From Tabrizicola flagellatus (GTDB lineage: Bacteria; Pseudomonadota; Alphaproteobacteria; Rhodobacterales; Rhodobacteraceae): a stretch of 64,000 nt of DNA. Location of the stretch: positions 107,068-171,067 of the forward strand of contig NZ_VMDU01000006.1 in NCBI RefSeq assembly GCF_008271465.1. Direction: 5' to 3'. Below are positions 25,370 through 33,223 of the stretch, piece by piece. The notes beneath the pieces were generated by a model. It did no database searches. It had not been told where the DNA came from and saw only the letters and a program-made list of their open reading frames with translations. The position numbers and the translations under genes were made by a program. How positions within the stretch are numbered: position 1 is the first letter of the stretch; each line of letters starts with the position of its first letter.

Positions 25370-25415
25370 CCCACCCACCCTCTCCCTCCCCCACGAGGGG
25401 GGAGGGAAGCGCCCG
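25370..25415. repeat. REP-like half-element (C-rich/G-rich hairpin)
   Basis: CCCACCCACCCTCTCCCTCC followed by CCCACGAGGGGGGAGGGAAG resembles one arm of the element at 15288. It lies between the convergent LysR and NYN genes, where it could act as a terminator. Confidence 0.6.
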
Positions 25416-25425
25416 GCTGGCCCTG

Positions 25426-26169
25426 TCAGGCTCTGTCGCGCACGATCAGGTGGTTGCCCTCGCCCTTCAGCACCTCGAAGCGGCCGGTGCGTTTCAGGAG
25501 GTCGGAGAGTTTCTGGCAGCCGTAGCTGCGGCTGTCGAAATCGGGGTAGAGCTGGGTCAGCACCTGGCCCAGGACGCCGAGGGAATAGCTGTCCTCCTCG
25601 ATCCCGATCTTCTTCATCGCGGCAAGGACCAGGGGGATGGCCTTGGACGGCGGGTCCTTCTCGGCCTTGGCCGGTTCCTTCGCGGGCTTCGCCGGCCCCG
25701 GCGCCTCGGGCGCGGGTTCGGGCGGGTTGGCGATGTTTTCCAGGAACAGGAAGCGGTTGCACACGTTGCGCAGCGATTCCGGCGTCTTCTTCTCGCCCAC
25801 GCCGATCACCTGCAGCCCGTCCTCGCGGATGCGGGAGGCCAGGCGGGTGAAGTCGCTGTCGGAGGAGACCAGCACGAAGCCATCGACCTTGCCGGCATGC
25901 AGGATGTCCATCGCGTCGATGACGAGGCCGATGTCGGAGGCGTTCTTGCCCTTCGTGTTGGCGGATTGCTGGTGCATGACGAGGCCAAGATTGCGGGCCT
26001 TTTCCTTCCATTGGCCCAGCGCCTGCGAGGACCAGTCGCCATAGACCCGGCGCACCGAGGGTTCGCCATAGGCGGCGAGTTCGTCCAGCACCGCCTCGAT
26101 ATGGCGGGCGGGGATGTTGTCGGCGTCGATCAGGACGGCAAGGCGCAGGGCGCGGGGGTCTGCGGGCAT
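25426..26169 (-). CDS. NYN-domain ribonuclease-like protein with C-terminal OST-HTH/LOTUS domain
   Basis: The 247-residue protein starts with a PIN-like NYN domain: VLIDADNIPARH (residues about 11-22), YGDWSS, DIGLVIDAMDIL and FVLVSSDSDFTRLASRIRE carry the acidic residues expected for metal binding. An Ala/Pro/Lys-rich linker (about 150-175) leads to an OST-HTH/LOTUS domain (about 178-245, with YGCQKLSDLLKRTGRFEV and GNHLIVRDR), a putative RNA-binding module. ATG at 26169 has AGGAG six bases upstream. A role in RNA cleavage or processing is inferred from the domains; no toxin-antitoxin partner is adjacent. Confidence 0.85.
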   Translation of the reverse strand: MPADPRALRLAVLIDADNIPARHIEAVLDELAAYGEPSVRRVYGDWSSQALGQWKEKARNLGLVMHQQSANTKGKNASDIGLVIDAMDILHAGKVDGFVLVSSDSDFTRLASRIREDGLQVIGVGEKKTPESLRNVCNRFLFLENIANPPEPAPEAPGPAKPAKEPAKAEKDPPSKAIPLVLAAMKKIGIEEDSYSLGVLGQVLTQLYPDFDSRSYGCQKLSDLLKRTGRFEVLKGEGNHLIVRDRA

Positions 26170-26289
26170 GAAGGGCTCCTCTCGTCTGCCCCTTTGTGGC
26201 CGAGAGGGGGCGGCAAGGAAAGCGCAATCGCGAGGTTGACTTGGGTCGATCCGCGGGCGAAATCGCCTGCGGAAGGCCAGGACGGACGG

Positions 26290-27276
26290 ATGATCGGTGG
26301 ATTGCAGATGTTGCGCGGGGTGGCCGCGACACTGGTCGTGCTGTTCCACCTTCAGGCCGCTGCGGTGGCCGAGGGGCAGGATCCGGGGCTCCTGCGCTGG
26401 TTCCATGGTGGCGAGGCCGGGGTGGACGCGTTCTTCGTCCTTTCGGGCTTTGTCATCTTCCACGCGGCCATGGGCCGGCAGGACCGGGGCGCGGCCTGGT
26501 TCCTGCGGCAGAGGTTCTGGCGGATCATGCCGCCCTACTGGGCCGCGCTGGGGCTGACCCTGATGGCAATGGCGGGGCTGGCGATCCTGCGCGGCGACTG
26601 GTCGGCCTGGCCGGACGGGTGGAGCCTGGTGGTCTCGGTCCTTCTGCTGCCGCTGCCGGATCAGGTGATGGCGGTGGCCTGGACGCTGACGGTAGAGGGG
26701 CTGTTCTACCTGGTCTTCGCCGCCAGCTTCTTCCGATTCGGCGCGCGAGGGGCGATGCTGGCGCTGATCGGCTGGGCGCTGGTGACGCAGGGGCTGAAGC
26801 TTGCGCAAGTGCCGCTGCCCGGCTGGCTGGGGCTGATCCTCTATTCCGGGGTCGTCGAGTTCCTGTTTGGCGGGCTGATCGCACTGGCCCTTGCGGCCGG
26901 CTGGCGGCGGGGGGCGGGGCTGGCGGTGCTGTCAGGCGCGCTGGGGTTGGCGGCGGTGGTGACGGGCCTCCTGCCCCTTGCCTGGGGAAGGGAATGGGTG
27001 GCGGGGCTGCCCTCGGCGGCACTGGTCTACGGGCTGGCAGCCGGCGGCTGGCGGATGCCGGGCTGGACCCTGGTCTGGGGCGAAGCATCCTATCTGCTTT
27101 ACCTCCTGCATCTTCTGGTCTTTTCGGTCGCCGGAACGCTCTTGCGCATGGCCGGGGTCGCTCCTTACGGCTCGCTCGTGCCCATGCTGGCGCTTGGCGT
27201 GCTGGCAACGGCCGTCTCGGTCGCGGCGACGCTTTGGGTGGAGCGTCCCTATCGTGCCTGGGCGAAGAGGCACTAG
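26290..27276 (+). CDS. Acyltransferase 3 family membrane protein
   Basis: A 328-residue polytopic protein with roughly ten hydrophobic segments. It opens with the family signature LQMLRGVAATLVVLFHL, followed by GEAGVDAFFVLSGFVIF and the RRFWRIMPPYW-like segment (RQRFWRIMPPYW). The His in LVVLFHL and the Arg in the loop are the presumed catalytic residues. Such enzymes O-acetylate surface polysaccharides or related polymers. No polysaccharide cluster surrounds it, so the acceptor is unknown. The stop shares bases with the stop of the convergent 27273-27671 gene (CTAG). Confidence 0.88.
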   Translation: MIGGLQMLRGVAATLVVLFHLQAAAVAEGQDPGLLRWFHGGEAGVDAFFVLSGFVIFHAAMGRQDRGAAWFLRQRFWRIMPPYWAALGLTLMAMAGLAILRGDWSAWPDGWSLVVSVLLLPLPDQVMAVAWTLTVEGLFYLVFAASFFRFGARGAMLALIGWALVTQGLKLAQVPLPGWLGLILYSGVVEFLFGGLIALALAAGWRRGAGLAVLSGALGLAAVVTGLLPLAWGREWVAGLPSAALVYGLAAGGWRMPGWTLVWGEASYLLYLLHLLVFSVAGTLLRMAGVAPYGSLVPMLALGVLATAVSVAATLWVERPYRAWAKRH

Positions 27277-27671
27277 CTGTCGGGCGCGTCCTTGCAGCGC
27301 GGTCCCGTCAGCATGGCTTGCAGCCGGTCGATCCGGGCGATGTCGGTATCCGAGATCACGAACATCGCCGCATCGATCCGGGCATTCAGATAAGGCTCCA
27401 CGGCAAGTTCGTTGCAGATGAGCAGCCGGCCCGTTTCGCCCACGTGGGCCCCGGTCAGGGCGGCCATGGCCGGGTGGAGCCGCCCGGCAAGCCGGATCAC
27501 CAGTGCCGCCCCGCGGCTGCCGTCGTTCACCCGGCGGACCGAGCGGATGTCCTCGGCCACCACGTTCAGGCTGTCGGAACCGAAGATCAGCGAGATCCGG
27601 AATGGTTCGGCACATGCAGCGCCGGCAAGAAGGGCGAAGGCCAAGCAGACGGCGGCGATCGGGCGGTGCAT
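27273..27671 (-). CDS. Exported protein with SecD P1-head-like domain (hypothetical)
   Basis: A 132-residue protein with a signal peptide (residues 1-21, ending ACA) and a compact mature domain. The segment AALTGAHVGETGRLLICNELAVEP resembles the P1 head subdomain of SecD/SecDF (the pattern with NVGK and LDG), but no membrane segments of SecD are present. This is an inference from pattern only. A soluble periplasmic head domain on its own would be an adaptor or remnant. GTG/ATG choices upstream are less good than ATG 27671. Confidence 0.6.
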   Translation of the reverse strand: MHRPIAAVCLAFALLAGAACAEPFRISLIFGSDSLNVVAEDIRSVRRVNDGSRGAALVIRLAGRLHPAMAALTGAHVGETGRLLICNELAVEPYLNARIDAAMFVISDTDIARIDRLQAMLTGPRCKDAPDS

Positions 27672-27749
27672 CGGGGGGGTTCCTCTTCCTGCCCCGTGTC
27701 TTTGGAGGAAGGTTAGCTCGGCCGGGCGTCGTGGCAAGCCGGGCGCGGA

Positions 27750-28220
27750 TCAGGCGACCAGCGCGGCGGCGCTGGCGCCGAGCGCCGTCAGCGCCGCGTC
27801 TGGCGACAGGGACAGGATCAGTCCGCGCTGGCCGGCGTTGATCCAGACGCGGGAGGCGGTGCAGGCGGTCGCCTCGAAAACGATGGGCACCGGGCGTTTC
27901 TGGCCGAAGGGCGAGATGCCGCCGACGTGGTAGCCGGTCAGCCTCTCTGCCTTGGGCACCGGCATCATCGCGGCCGTTCTGGCCCCGAACGCGGCGGCGA
28001 CGCGCTTCATCGAAAGCTGGCGGCCGGCCGGGATCACGCAGCAGGCCGGGCGCCCGTCCACCTCGACCATCAGCGTCTTGAGCATCACGGCGGGGTCGAT
28101 CCCCAGCGCCTCGGCGGCTTGCAGCCCGGTGGCCTCGGCCTTGGGGTCGTAGGCGTAGGGATGCAGCGTGACCTCGATCCCAAGGGCAGCCAGCGCGCGG
28201 AGGGCGGGGGTGGCGGACAT
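27750..28220 (-). CDS. ybaK: Cys-tRNA(Pro)/Cys-tRNA(Cys) deacylase YbaK-like
   Basis: A 156-residue YbaK/EbsC family protein. Landmarks: EALGIDPAVMLKTLMVEVDG (quoted in part: LGIDPAVMLKTL), the conserved Lys in that segment, CCVIPAGRQLSMKRVA, and GYHVGGISPFGQKRP (about residues 95-109). These proteins hydrolyse mischarged Cys-tRNA(Pro) in trans. ATG at 28220 gives the family length; a 10-codon extension to 28250 is less likely. It follows the membrane protein gene by four bases, in one minus-strand run with frmA. Confidence 0.88.
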   Translation of the reverse strand: MSATPALRALAALGIEVTLHPYAYDPKAEATGLQAAEALGIDPAVMLKTLMVEVDGRPACCVIPAGRQLSMKRVAAAFGARTAAMMPVPKAERLTGYHVGGISPFGQKRPVPIVFEATACTASRVWINAGQRGLILSLSPDAALTALGASAAALVA

Positions 28221-28224
28221 GGAC

Positions 28225-28986
28225 CTATCCCATGACCGAACTTGCGACATGCGGCCCGAAGATCCGGGCCTGGGTCAGCACGACGGCGTAGAAGGCCCAG
28301 TGCAGCGCGAAGGCGGCCGCAAGACCGAAGCGGGCTCGCAGGATCAGCCGGGGCAGCAGGGCGCCGAACAGCGTGGCGCCCAGCAGGAACACGATCACCG
28401 CACGCGGCGGGATGCCCGAAAAGGCCAGCAGGATATGCATGCCGCCGAACAGGAGGGCCGAGAACAGCGTGATGGTCCGCAACGGCAGTCCGTCCAGCGA
28501 CAGGCTGACGATCATCGCCAGGACCAGGAGCTGCTGGAACAGGATCTCGACCGTCTTGGGGAAGAAATAGGCGGGCGTGGCGACCAGAAGGTCGGGCGGT
28601 TCGCCCAGATCGGCGGGCCAGCTGGCCTTGGGCAGCGCAGGAAGGCCCCAGCGCAGGAAGGCCAGGGCCAGGGCGAAGGTGCCGGTCCAGATCACCGCCG
28701 CCAGCACCCGGTTCCGCCAGGTCGGCCAGGGCCCGTCGGCATTCCAGCGGCTGTAGAGCGGCCAGAACACGATCGCGGCCAGGCCGGACCAGAACAGGTA
28801 GAAGGCCGCGACCGGCATCGGGTTCATGTTGTAGTCGTTGCCGATGCCCAGCGCAGGCAGGCCGAAATAGTAGCCGAGGTCCGAAACCAGCCAGAACGCG
28901 GCCAGCCAGCCCAGCACCCGCACCTGCCGGCGCTTCCATGGGCCCGGTCCGGGTGCGACGGACACCGGCAGGCGCGGCCTTGTCAA
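28225..28986 (-). CDS. Uncharacterised polytopic membrane protein, possibly CPBP-like
   Basis: About 253 residues with seven hydrophobic segments. A segment EILFQQLLV followed later by [11 protein letters not shown] and [10 protein letters not shown] is reminiscent of the three motifs of CPBP (Abi/CAAX protease-like) membrane proteins, but the first-motif double glutamate is missing, so activity is doubtful. Start is probably TTG at 28986, overlapping the frmA stop (TTGA), with GGTGGTGG upstream; there is no ATG near the expected amino end. It lies between frmA and ybaK and is likely cotranscribed with both. Confidence 0.6.
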   Translation of the reverse strand: MTRPRLPVSVAPGPGPWKRRQVRVLGWLAAFWLVSDLGYYFGLPALGIGNDYNMNPMPVAAFYLFWSGLAAIVFWPLYSRWNADGPWPTWRNRVLAAVIWTGTFALALAFLRWGLPALPKASWPADLGEPPDLLVATPAYFFPKTVEILFQQLLVLAMIVSLSLDGLPLRTITLFSALLFGGMHILLAFSGIPPRAVIVFLLGATLFGALLPRLILRARFGLAAAFALHWAFYAVVLTQARIFGPHVASSVMG

Positions 28987-30113
28987 TACACCACCACCGA
29001 GCGGATCGACTTGCCCTGATGCATCAGGTCGAAGCCCTTGTTGATCTCGTCCAGCGTCAGGATGTGGGTGATCATCGGGTCGATCTGGATCTTGCCGTCC
29101 ATGTACCAGTCCACGATCTTCGGCACATCCGTCCGACCCCGCGCGCCGCCGAAGGCGGTGCCTTTCCAGACGCGGCCGGTGACCAGCTGGAAGGGGCGCG
29201 TCTCGATGGTCGCCCCGGCGGGCGCCACGCCGATCACGATCGACTGACCCCAGCCGCGATGAGTGCATTCCAGCGCCGCCCGCATGACCTTGACATTGCC
29301 GGTGCAGTCGAAGCTGTAGTCCACCCCGCCGATCTTGTCGAAGGGCGTCTTCGTCATGTTGACGATATGCGGGACGATGTCGCCCTCGATCTTCGTCGGG
29401 TTGACGAAATGGGTCATGCCGAAGCGGCGCCCCCATTCCTCCTTGTCGTCGTTGATGTCGATGCCGATGATCTTGTCGGCGCCCGCCAGCTTCAGCCCCT
29501 GGATCACATTCAGCCCGATCCCGCCCAGGCCGAAGACCGCCGCCGTCGCCCCGGCCTCGACATTGGCGGTGTTCAGCACCGCGCCGACCCCGGTGGTCAC
29601 GCCGCAGCCGATGTAGCAGATCTTGTCGAAGGGCGCGTCCTCGCGCACCTTGGCCAGCGCGATTTCCGGCAGCACCGTGTGGTTGGCGAAGGTCGAGCAG
29701 CCCATGTAGTGGTAGATCGGCGTGCCGTCGAGCATCGAGAACCGCGTCGTCCCGTCGGGCATCAGCCCCTTTCCTTGCGTGTCGCGGATCGCGGTGCAGA
29801 GGTTGGTCTTGCGGCTCAGGCAGGAGGGACATTCCCGGCATTCCGGGGTGTAGAGCGGGATGACGTGATCCCCCGGCTTCAGCGTCTTGACGCCGGGACC
29901 GCATTTCACCACCACGCCCGCGCCTTCGTGGCCGAGGATCGCGGGGAAGATGCCTTCGGGGTCGGCGCCCGACAGGGTGAATTCGTCGGTGTGGCAGATG
30001 CCGGTGGCCTTGATCTCGACCAGAACCTCGCCCTCTTTCGGGTCGTCGAGGTTCACTTCCATGATCTGCAACGGTTTTCCGGCGGCGACGGCGACGGCGG
30101 CACGGGTGCGCAT
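28983..30113 (-). CDS. frmA: S-(hydroxymethyl)glutathione dehydrogenase / class III alcohol dehydrogenase
   Basis: A 376-residue zinc enzyme oxidising the glutathione-formaldehyde adduct with NAD. Catalytic zinc ligands are visible in GICHTDE and LGHEGAG with a later CGVTTG cysteine, and structural zinc in [15 protein letters not shown] (about residues 94-108). The nucleotide-binding GLGGIGL lies near 198. Length and the [16 protein letters not shown] region ([11 protein letters not shown]) match class III ADH. No formylglutathione hydrolase gene is adjacent in the window. Confidence 0.95.
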   Translation of the reverse strand: MRTRAAVAVAAGKPLQIMEVNLDDPKEGEVLVEIKATGICHTDEFTLSGADPEGIFPAILGHEGAGVVVKCGPGVKTLKPGDHVIPLYTPECRECPSCLSRKTNLCTAIRDTQGKGLMPDGTTRFSMLDGTPIYHYMGCSTFANHTVLPEIALAKVREDAPFDKICYIGCGVTTGVGAVLNTANVEAGATAAVFGLGGIGLNVIQGLKLAGADKIIGIDINDDKEEWGRRFGMTHFVNPTKIEGDIVPHIVNMTKTPFDKIGGVDYSFDCTGNVKVMRAALECTHRGWGQSIVIGVAPAGATIETRPFQLVTGRVWKGTAFGGARGRTDVPKIVDWYMDGKIQIDPMITHILTLDEINKGFDLMHQGKSIRSVVVY

Positions 30114-30185
30114 CTGGTTTTCCCTCCCTTATGGTCCAGGCCAAGGTGTGCCAGACTGGCGGCGAACGCAATTCAGGAAACGACC

Positions 30186-30464
30186 ATGAGACATGCGATT
30201 GTCGCCCTAACCCTTGCCGCGCCGCTTCTGTCGGCCTGCGTCGAGCCGCTGCCCGCCCCGGTCGATCCCGGCCCGGATGCCTGCGGCGCGAGCCAGTTCC
30301 AGTATCTGGTCGGCAAGCCCGGCGTCCTGCTGGACGGGATGCGCTTCAGCCAGGAGGTGCGGGTGATCCAGCACGGGATGGCGGTGACGATGGACTATCG
30401 CGCCGACCGGCTGAACTTCTGGCTCGACCGCCGCGACGTGATCGAGCGGGTCGTCTGTGGCTGA
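30186..30464 (+). CDS. I78 family peptidase-inhibitor-like lipoprotein (first of two)
   Basis: A 92-residue protein with a lipoprotein signal (MRHAIVALTLAAPLLSAC; Cys at 18). The mature part has the I78 pattern DACGA, LVGKPGVLL, a central VRVIQHGMAVTMDYRADRLNF and the carboxyl VIERVVCG. I78 members inhibit serine peptidases such as subtilisin. Two conserved Cys (in DACG and VCG) probably form a disulfide. It overlaps the next paralogue by eight bases when that starts at GTG 30457. Confidence 0.82.
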   Translation: MRHAIVALTLAAPLLSACVEPLPAPVDPGPDACGASQFQYLVGKPGVLLDGMRFSQEVRVIQHGMAVTMDYRADRLNFWLDRRDVIERVVCG

Positions 30465-30756
30465 CCGCCGGGCACATATGGGTGCGGGCCTGCTGGCGGC
30501 GGGCCTGCTGGCGGCCTGCGTGGCCGCAGAGCCGCCCGTGCCGACACCCCCGCCGCCGTCCGGGCCGGACGCCTGCGGCGCCTCGGGGATGCAGGATCTG
30601 GTCGGCCGGAACCGCTCGGTCCTGGCGGCGATGACGCTGCCAGCCGGCACCCGGGTGATCGAACCGGGCATGCCGGTCACCGAGGATTACAGCCCGCAGC
30701 GACTGAACCTCGACCTCGACGCGCGCGGGCGAATAGTCCGGGTCTGGTGCGGATGA
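30457..30756 (+). CDS. I78 family peptidase-inhibitor-like lipoprotein (second of two)
   Basis: A 99-residue paralogue of the preceding gene. It shares DACGA, LVGRN, ViePGMPVTEDYSPQRLNL and the final VRVWCG, and has a lipobox LLAAC preceded by a repeated GLLAAGLLAA stretch. A Pro-rich linker (PPVPTPPPPSGP) connects the lipidated Cys to the domain, unlike in the first copy. GTG at 30457 overlaps the upstream stop; ATG at 30478 would still keep a functional signal. A strong terminator follows after four bases. Confidence 0.82.
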   Translation: MADRRAHMGAGLLAAGLLAACVAAEPPVPTPPPPSGPDACGASGMQDLVGRNRSVLAAMTLPAGTRVIEPGMPVTEDYSPQRLNLDLDARGRIVRVWCG

Positions 30757-30760
30757 GAAA

Positions 30761-30791
30761 GGCCCCGGTCGGCTGACCGGGGCCCTCTGTT
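30761..30791. terminator. Intrinsic terminator between convergent genes
   Basis: GGCCCCGGTC and GACCGGGGCC form a perfect 10-bp stem with a GGCT loop, followed by CTCTGTTT. It lies between the second I78 gene and the convergent cytochrome c' gene and may serve both. Confidence 0.85.
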
Positions 30792-30808
30792 TCGCGTCGG
30801 TGCAGCGG

Positions 30809-31252
30809 TTACTGCTTCATCACGCGATAGGTGGTGTGGCAGTCCTTGCAGGCTCCGCCCAGCGCGCCCATCCCTGCGCCGATCGTTTCGGCCGAGGCGA
30901 CATCCATCGCCCCCGCCGCATCGCCCATGGCCTTGGCCTTGGTCAGGAAGTCCTCCCAGTTCGCCCAGATCTCGGGCTTGGCTTCCGAGGCCGGATCCGC
31001 GCCGCCCTGGTCCTTGAAGGTTTCCTCGATCTTGGCCGCGGCCTCGATCAGCGCGGCCTTGGCGCCTTCGGCGGCGGCAGCATCATAGGCGGCCTCGCCC
31101 TTGGCCATGCCGCCGAGGATGCCGGTGTTCTTGCCGACGATCTTCATCAGGTCCGACCGCGCGATGGCGTTCGGGTCGGTGCGGTCTCCTTCGGCGAAGG
31201 CTGCCCCTGCGGTCAGGACTGCGCCGATAACGATGGCTTTGACAAACTTCAT
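30809..31252 (-). CDS. Cytochrome c'
   Basis: A 147-residue periplasmic protein with a signal peptide (about residues 1-20, ending AFA) and a four-helix bundle composition rich in Ala and Lys. The heme-attachment motif CKDCH is at the extreme carboxyl end (residues 135-139), the class II cytochrome c arrangement. Such proteins bind NO and are common in phototrophic and denitrifying Rhodobacterales. Physiological partners are not evident nearby. Confidence 0.92.
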   Translation of the reverse strand: MKFVKAIVIGAVLTAGAAFAEGDRTDPNAIARSDLMKIVGKNTGILGGMAKGEAAYDAAAAEGAKAALIEAAAKIEETFKDQGGADPASEAKPEIWANWEDFLTKAKAMGDAAGAMDVASAETIGAGMGALGGACKDCHTTYRVMKQ

Positions 31253-31391
31253 CTGCTGGCTCCCTCGCTGGCCTGGTCCGCGCACTATAGGCGCGGCATT
31301 CCGTCGCGGAAGCCGGCGCGTTGTGCTCTCACGCACTTGTCATCTGCGGCGGTGTGCGCCTCGACAGGCTCGCAGTTCGGTGGCACTCCTG

Positions 31392-31406
31392 GAACGTAAA
31401 GTGAAC
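31392..31406. promoter_or_regulatory. LexA (SOS) box upstream of imuB
   Basis: GAACGTAAAGTGAAC matches GAAC-N7-GAAC exactly, the reverse complement of the GTTC-N7-GTTC direct repeat used by LexA in Rhodobacter and other alphaproteobacteria. It ends 13 bases before the imuB ATG, so LexA would block the promoter or leader. Confidence 0.8.
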
Positions 31407-31419
31407 AAATGAGTCGCAC

Positions 31420-33087
31420 ATGTCCGGCCGTCGCATCCTGTCGCTGTGGTTTCCGCGGCTGGCCGCCGAGCGGGTCATGCGGCGGCGCCAGGATGCGGTG
31501 CCGGTGCCGCTGGCCGTGGTGGGGGACCGCAACGGCGCGCAGGTGCTGGTGTCGCTTTCGGCCGAGGCCGAGGCGGCGGGCCTCTCTGCCGGCCAGCCCT
31601 TGCGCGATGCCACCGCGATCTGCCCGGCGCTGCTGACCGTCGCCGCCGATCCCCCGGCCGAGGCGCAGTTCCTGCTTTCCCTGCGCCGCTGGGCCGGGCG
31701 CCTGTCGCCTTGGGTGGCCGAAGAGCCGCCGGCGGGGCTGATGATCGACCTGACGGGGGCGGCGCATCTGCATGGCGGAGAAGAGGGGGTGCTGGCCCGG
31801 GTGGCCGAGGACTGCGAGGGCCTCGGCCTGACGGTGCGCGCGGCGATCGCCGACACGCCCGGCGCGGCCTGGGCGCTGGCGCGGTATGGCGGGGCGCGGG
31901 TGGCGCCGCTGCGCTCGGGCGACGCCATCGAGCAGGAGGCGCGGGCAACCCGGTCCCGCGCGGCGAAACGCCGGGGCTGGGAACGGGGCGGCGGCCCGCC
32001 GCGCGTGGTGGCCGCGCGCGGGGCCGAGGCGGCGGTGATCGCCCCGCCCGGAAGGCTCTACGAGGCGCTGGCCGACCTGCCCCTGGCCGCGCTGCGCCTG
32101 CCGGGCGACGTGGTGGACCGGCTGACCCGCCTCGGCCTGCGCCGAGTGGGCGAGATCGCGGGAATCCCCCGCGCCGCCCTTGCCCGCCGCTTCGGCGCCG
32201 ACACGCTGCGCCGGCTGGATCAGGCCCTGGGAATGGAGCCCGAGCCCGTCAGCCCCGCGCGCCCGCCGATGCATTTCGCGGTGCGGCTGACCCTGCCCGA
32301 CCCGATCGGCCTGCGCTCGGATGTCGAGGCGGCGCTCGACCGCCTGCTGCCGCCCTTCTGCGACAAGCTGCGCGCCCGGGGTCGCGGAGTGCGGCGCGTC
32401 CTGTTCCAGGGCTTCCGCGCCGATGGCGGCGTGGCCTCGGTCGAGGTCGGGCTGGCGCGGGCGACCGACAGCCCCGACCGGATCCGTCCGCTGTTGCACC
32501 TCAAGCTCGACCAGATCGACGCGGGCTTTGGCATCGACTGCCTGCGGCTCGAGGCGCTGGCGACCGAGGCGGTCAGCCCCGTCCAGCATCGCGGGCAGAT
32601 CGCGGTCACGGAACAGGCGTTGGCGGGGGCCTCCCCCGCGCCGGGGCAGGCGCTGGAGGATCTGATCGGCCGCCTGGGCGCCCGGCTGGGGACCGAAGCC
32701 GTGCTGCGCCTGCACCCGGCCGACAGCCATGTGCCCGCGAAGGCCGCCAGGGTGCTGATGGCCGCCTGGAGCCAGCCGCATGACGGCCCCTGGCCCGCCC
32801 CCGCCGCCCCCCGCCCGCTGGTCATGTTCCGCCCCGAGCCGGTCGAGGCACCCGAAACCCCCGACCCGCCCGCCCGTTTCCGCTGGCGCCGGCGCGATTT
32901 TGCCCTGCGCATGGCGGCAGGGCCGGAACGGCTGCAACCGGAATGGTGGCTGGAGGATCCCGACTGGCGCGGCGGCGCCCGCGACTACTGGCGGGTAGAG
33001 ACCGAGGGGGGCGAAAGGCTCTGGCTGTTCTACGGCCGAGGCGGGGCGGTGACCGACAGATGGTACTGCGAGGGGGTTTTCTCCTGA
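31420..33087 (+). CDS. imuB: ImuB-like Y-family DNA polymerase (mutasome component)
   Basis: The 555-residue protein has the ImuB opening RILSLWFPRLAAERVMRR, the DITG-like region (LMIDLTGAAHLHGGEEG, near residue 107-123), and a thumb/little-finger part with RLGLRRVGEIAGIPRAALARRFG. ImuB is a catalytically impaired Y-family protein that bridges ImuA, DnaE2 and the beta clamp in SOS mutagenesis. The carboxyl third contains the WEPF/CFDR-like structural region (WWLEDPDWRGGARDYWRVETE). Usually imuA precedes and dnaE2 follows; here neither is adjacent. A LexA box lies just upstream. Confidence 0.9.
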   Translation: MSGRRILSLWFPRLAAERVMRRRQDAVPVPLAVVGDRNGAQVLVSLSAEAEAAGLSAGQPLRDATAICPALLTVAADPPAEAQFLLSLRRWAGRLSPWVAEEPPAGLMIDLTGAAHLHGGEEGVLARVAEDCEGLGLTVRAAIADTPGAAWALARYGGARVAPLRSGDAIEQEARATRSRAAKRRGWERGGGPPRVVAARGAEAAVIAPPGRLYEALADLPLAALRLPGDVVDRLTRLGLRRVGEIAGIPRAALARRFGADTLRRLDQALGMEPEPVSPARPPMHFAVRLTLPDPIGLRSDVEAALDRLLPPFCDKLRARGRGVRRVLFQGFRADGGVASVEVGLARATDSPDRIRPLLHLKLDQIDAGFGIDCLRLEALATEAVSPVQHRGQIAVTEQALAGASPAPGQALEDLIGRLGARLGTEAVLRLHPADSHVPAKAARVLMAAWSQPHDGPWPAPAAPRPLVMFRPEPVEAPETPDPPARFRWRRRDFALRMAAGPERLQPEWWLEDPDWRGGARDYWRVETEGGERLWLFYGRGGAVTDRWYCEGVFS

Positions 33088-33223
33088 CCGCCGAGACCGG
33101 AATTCGCAGGACCCACGGACCCACGCCATGCGGCCACTGTTACGATCTCCGCAGGAAATCGTTTCCGGATAAAGACTTGCGACATGGCGGCATCCATGGG
33201 AACCATGGGCCCGGAGGAGCCGA

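Noticed and set aside
28938..30185. Plus-strand extension of the first I78 gene across frmA
   Set aside because: The upstream part is antisense to frmA; the real gene begins at the lipoprotein signal at 30186.
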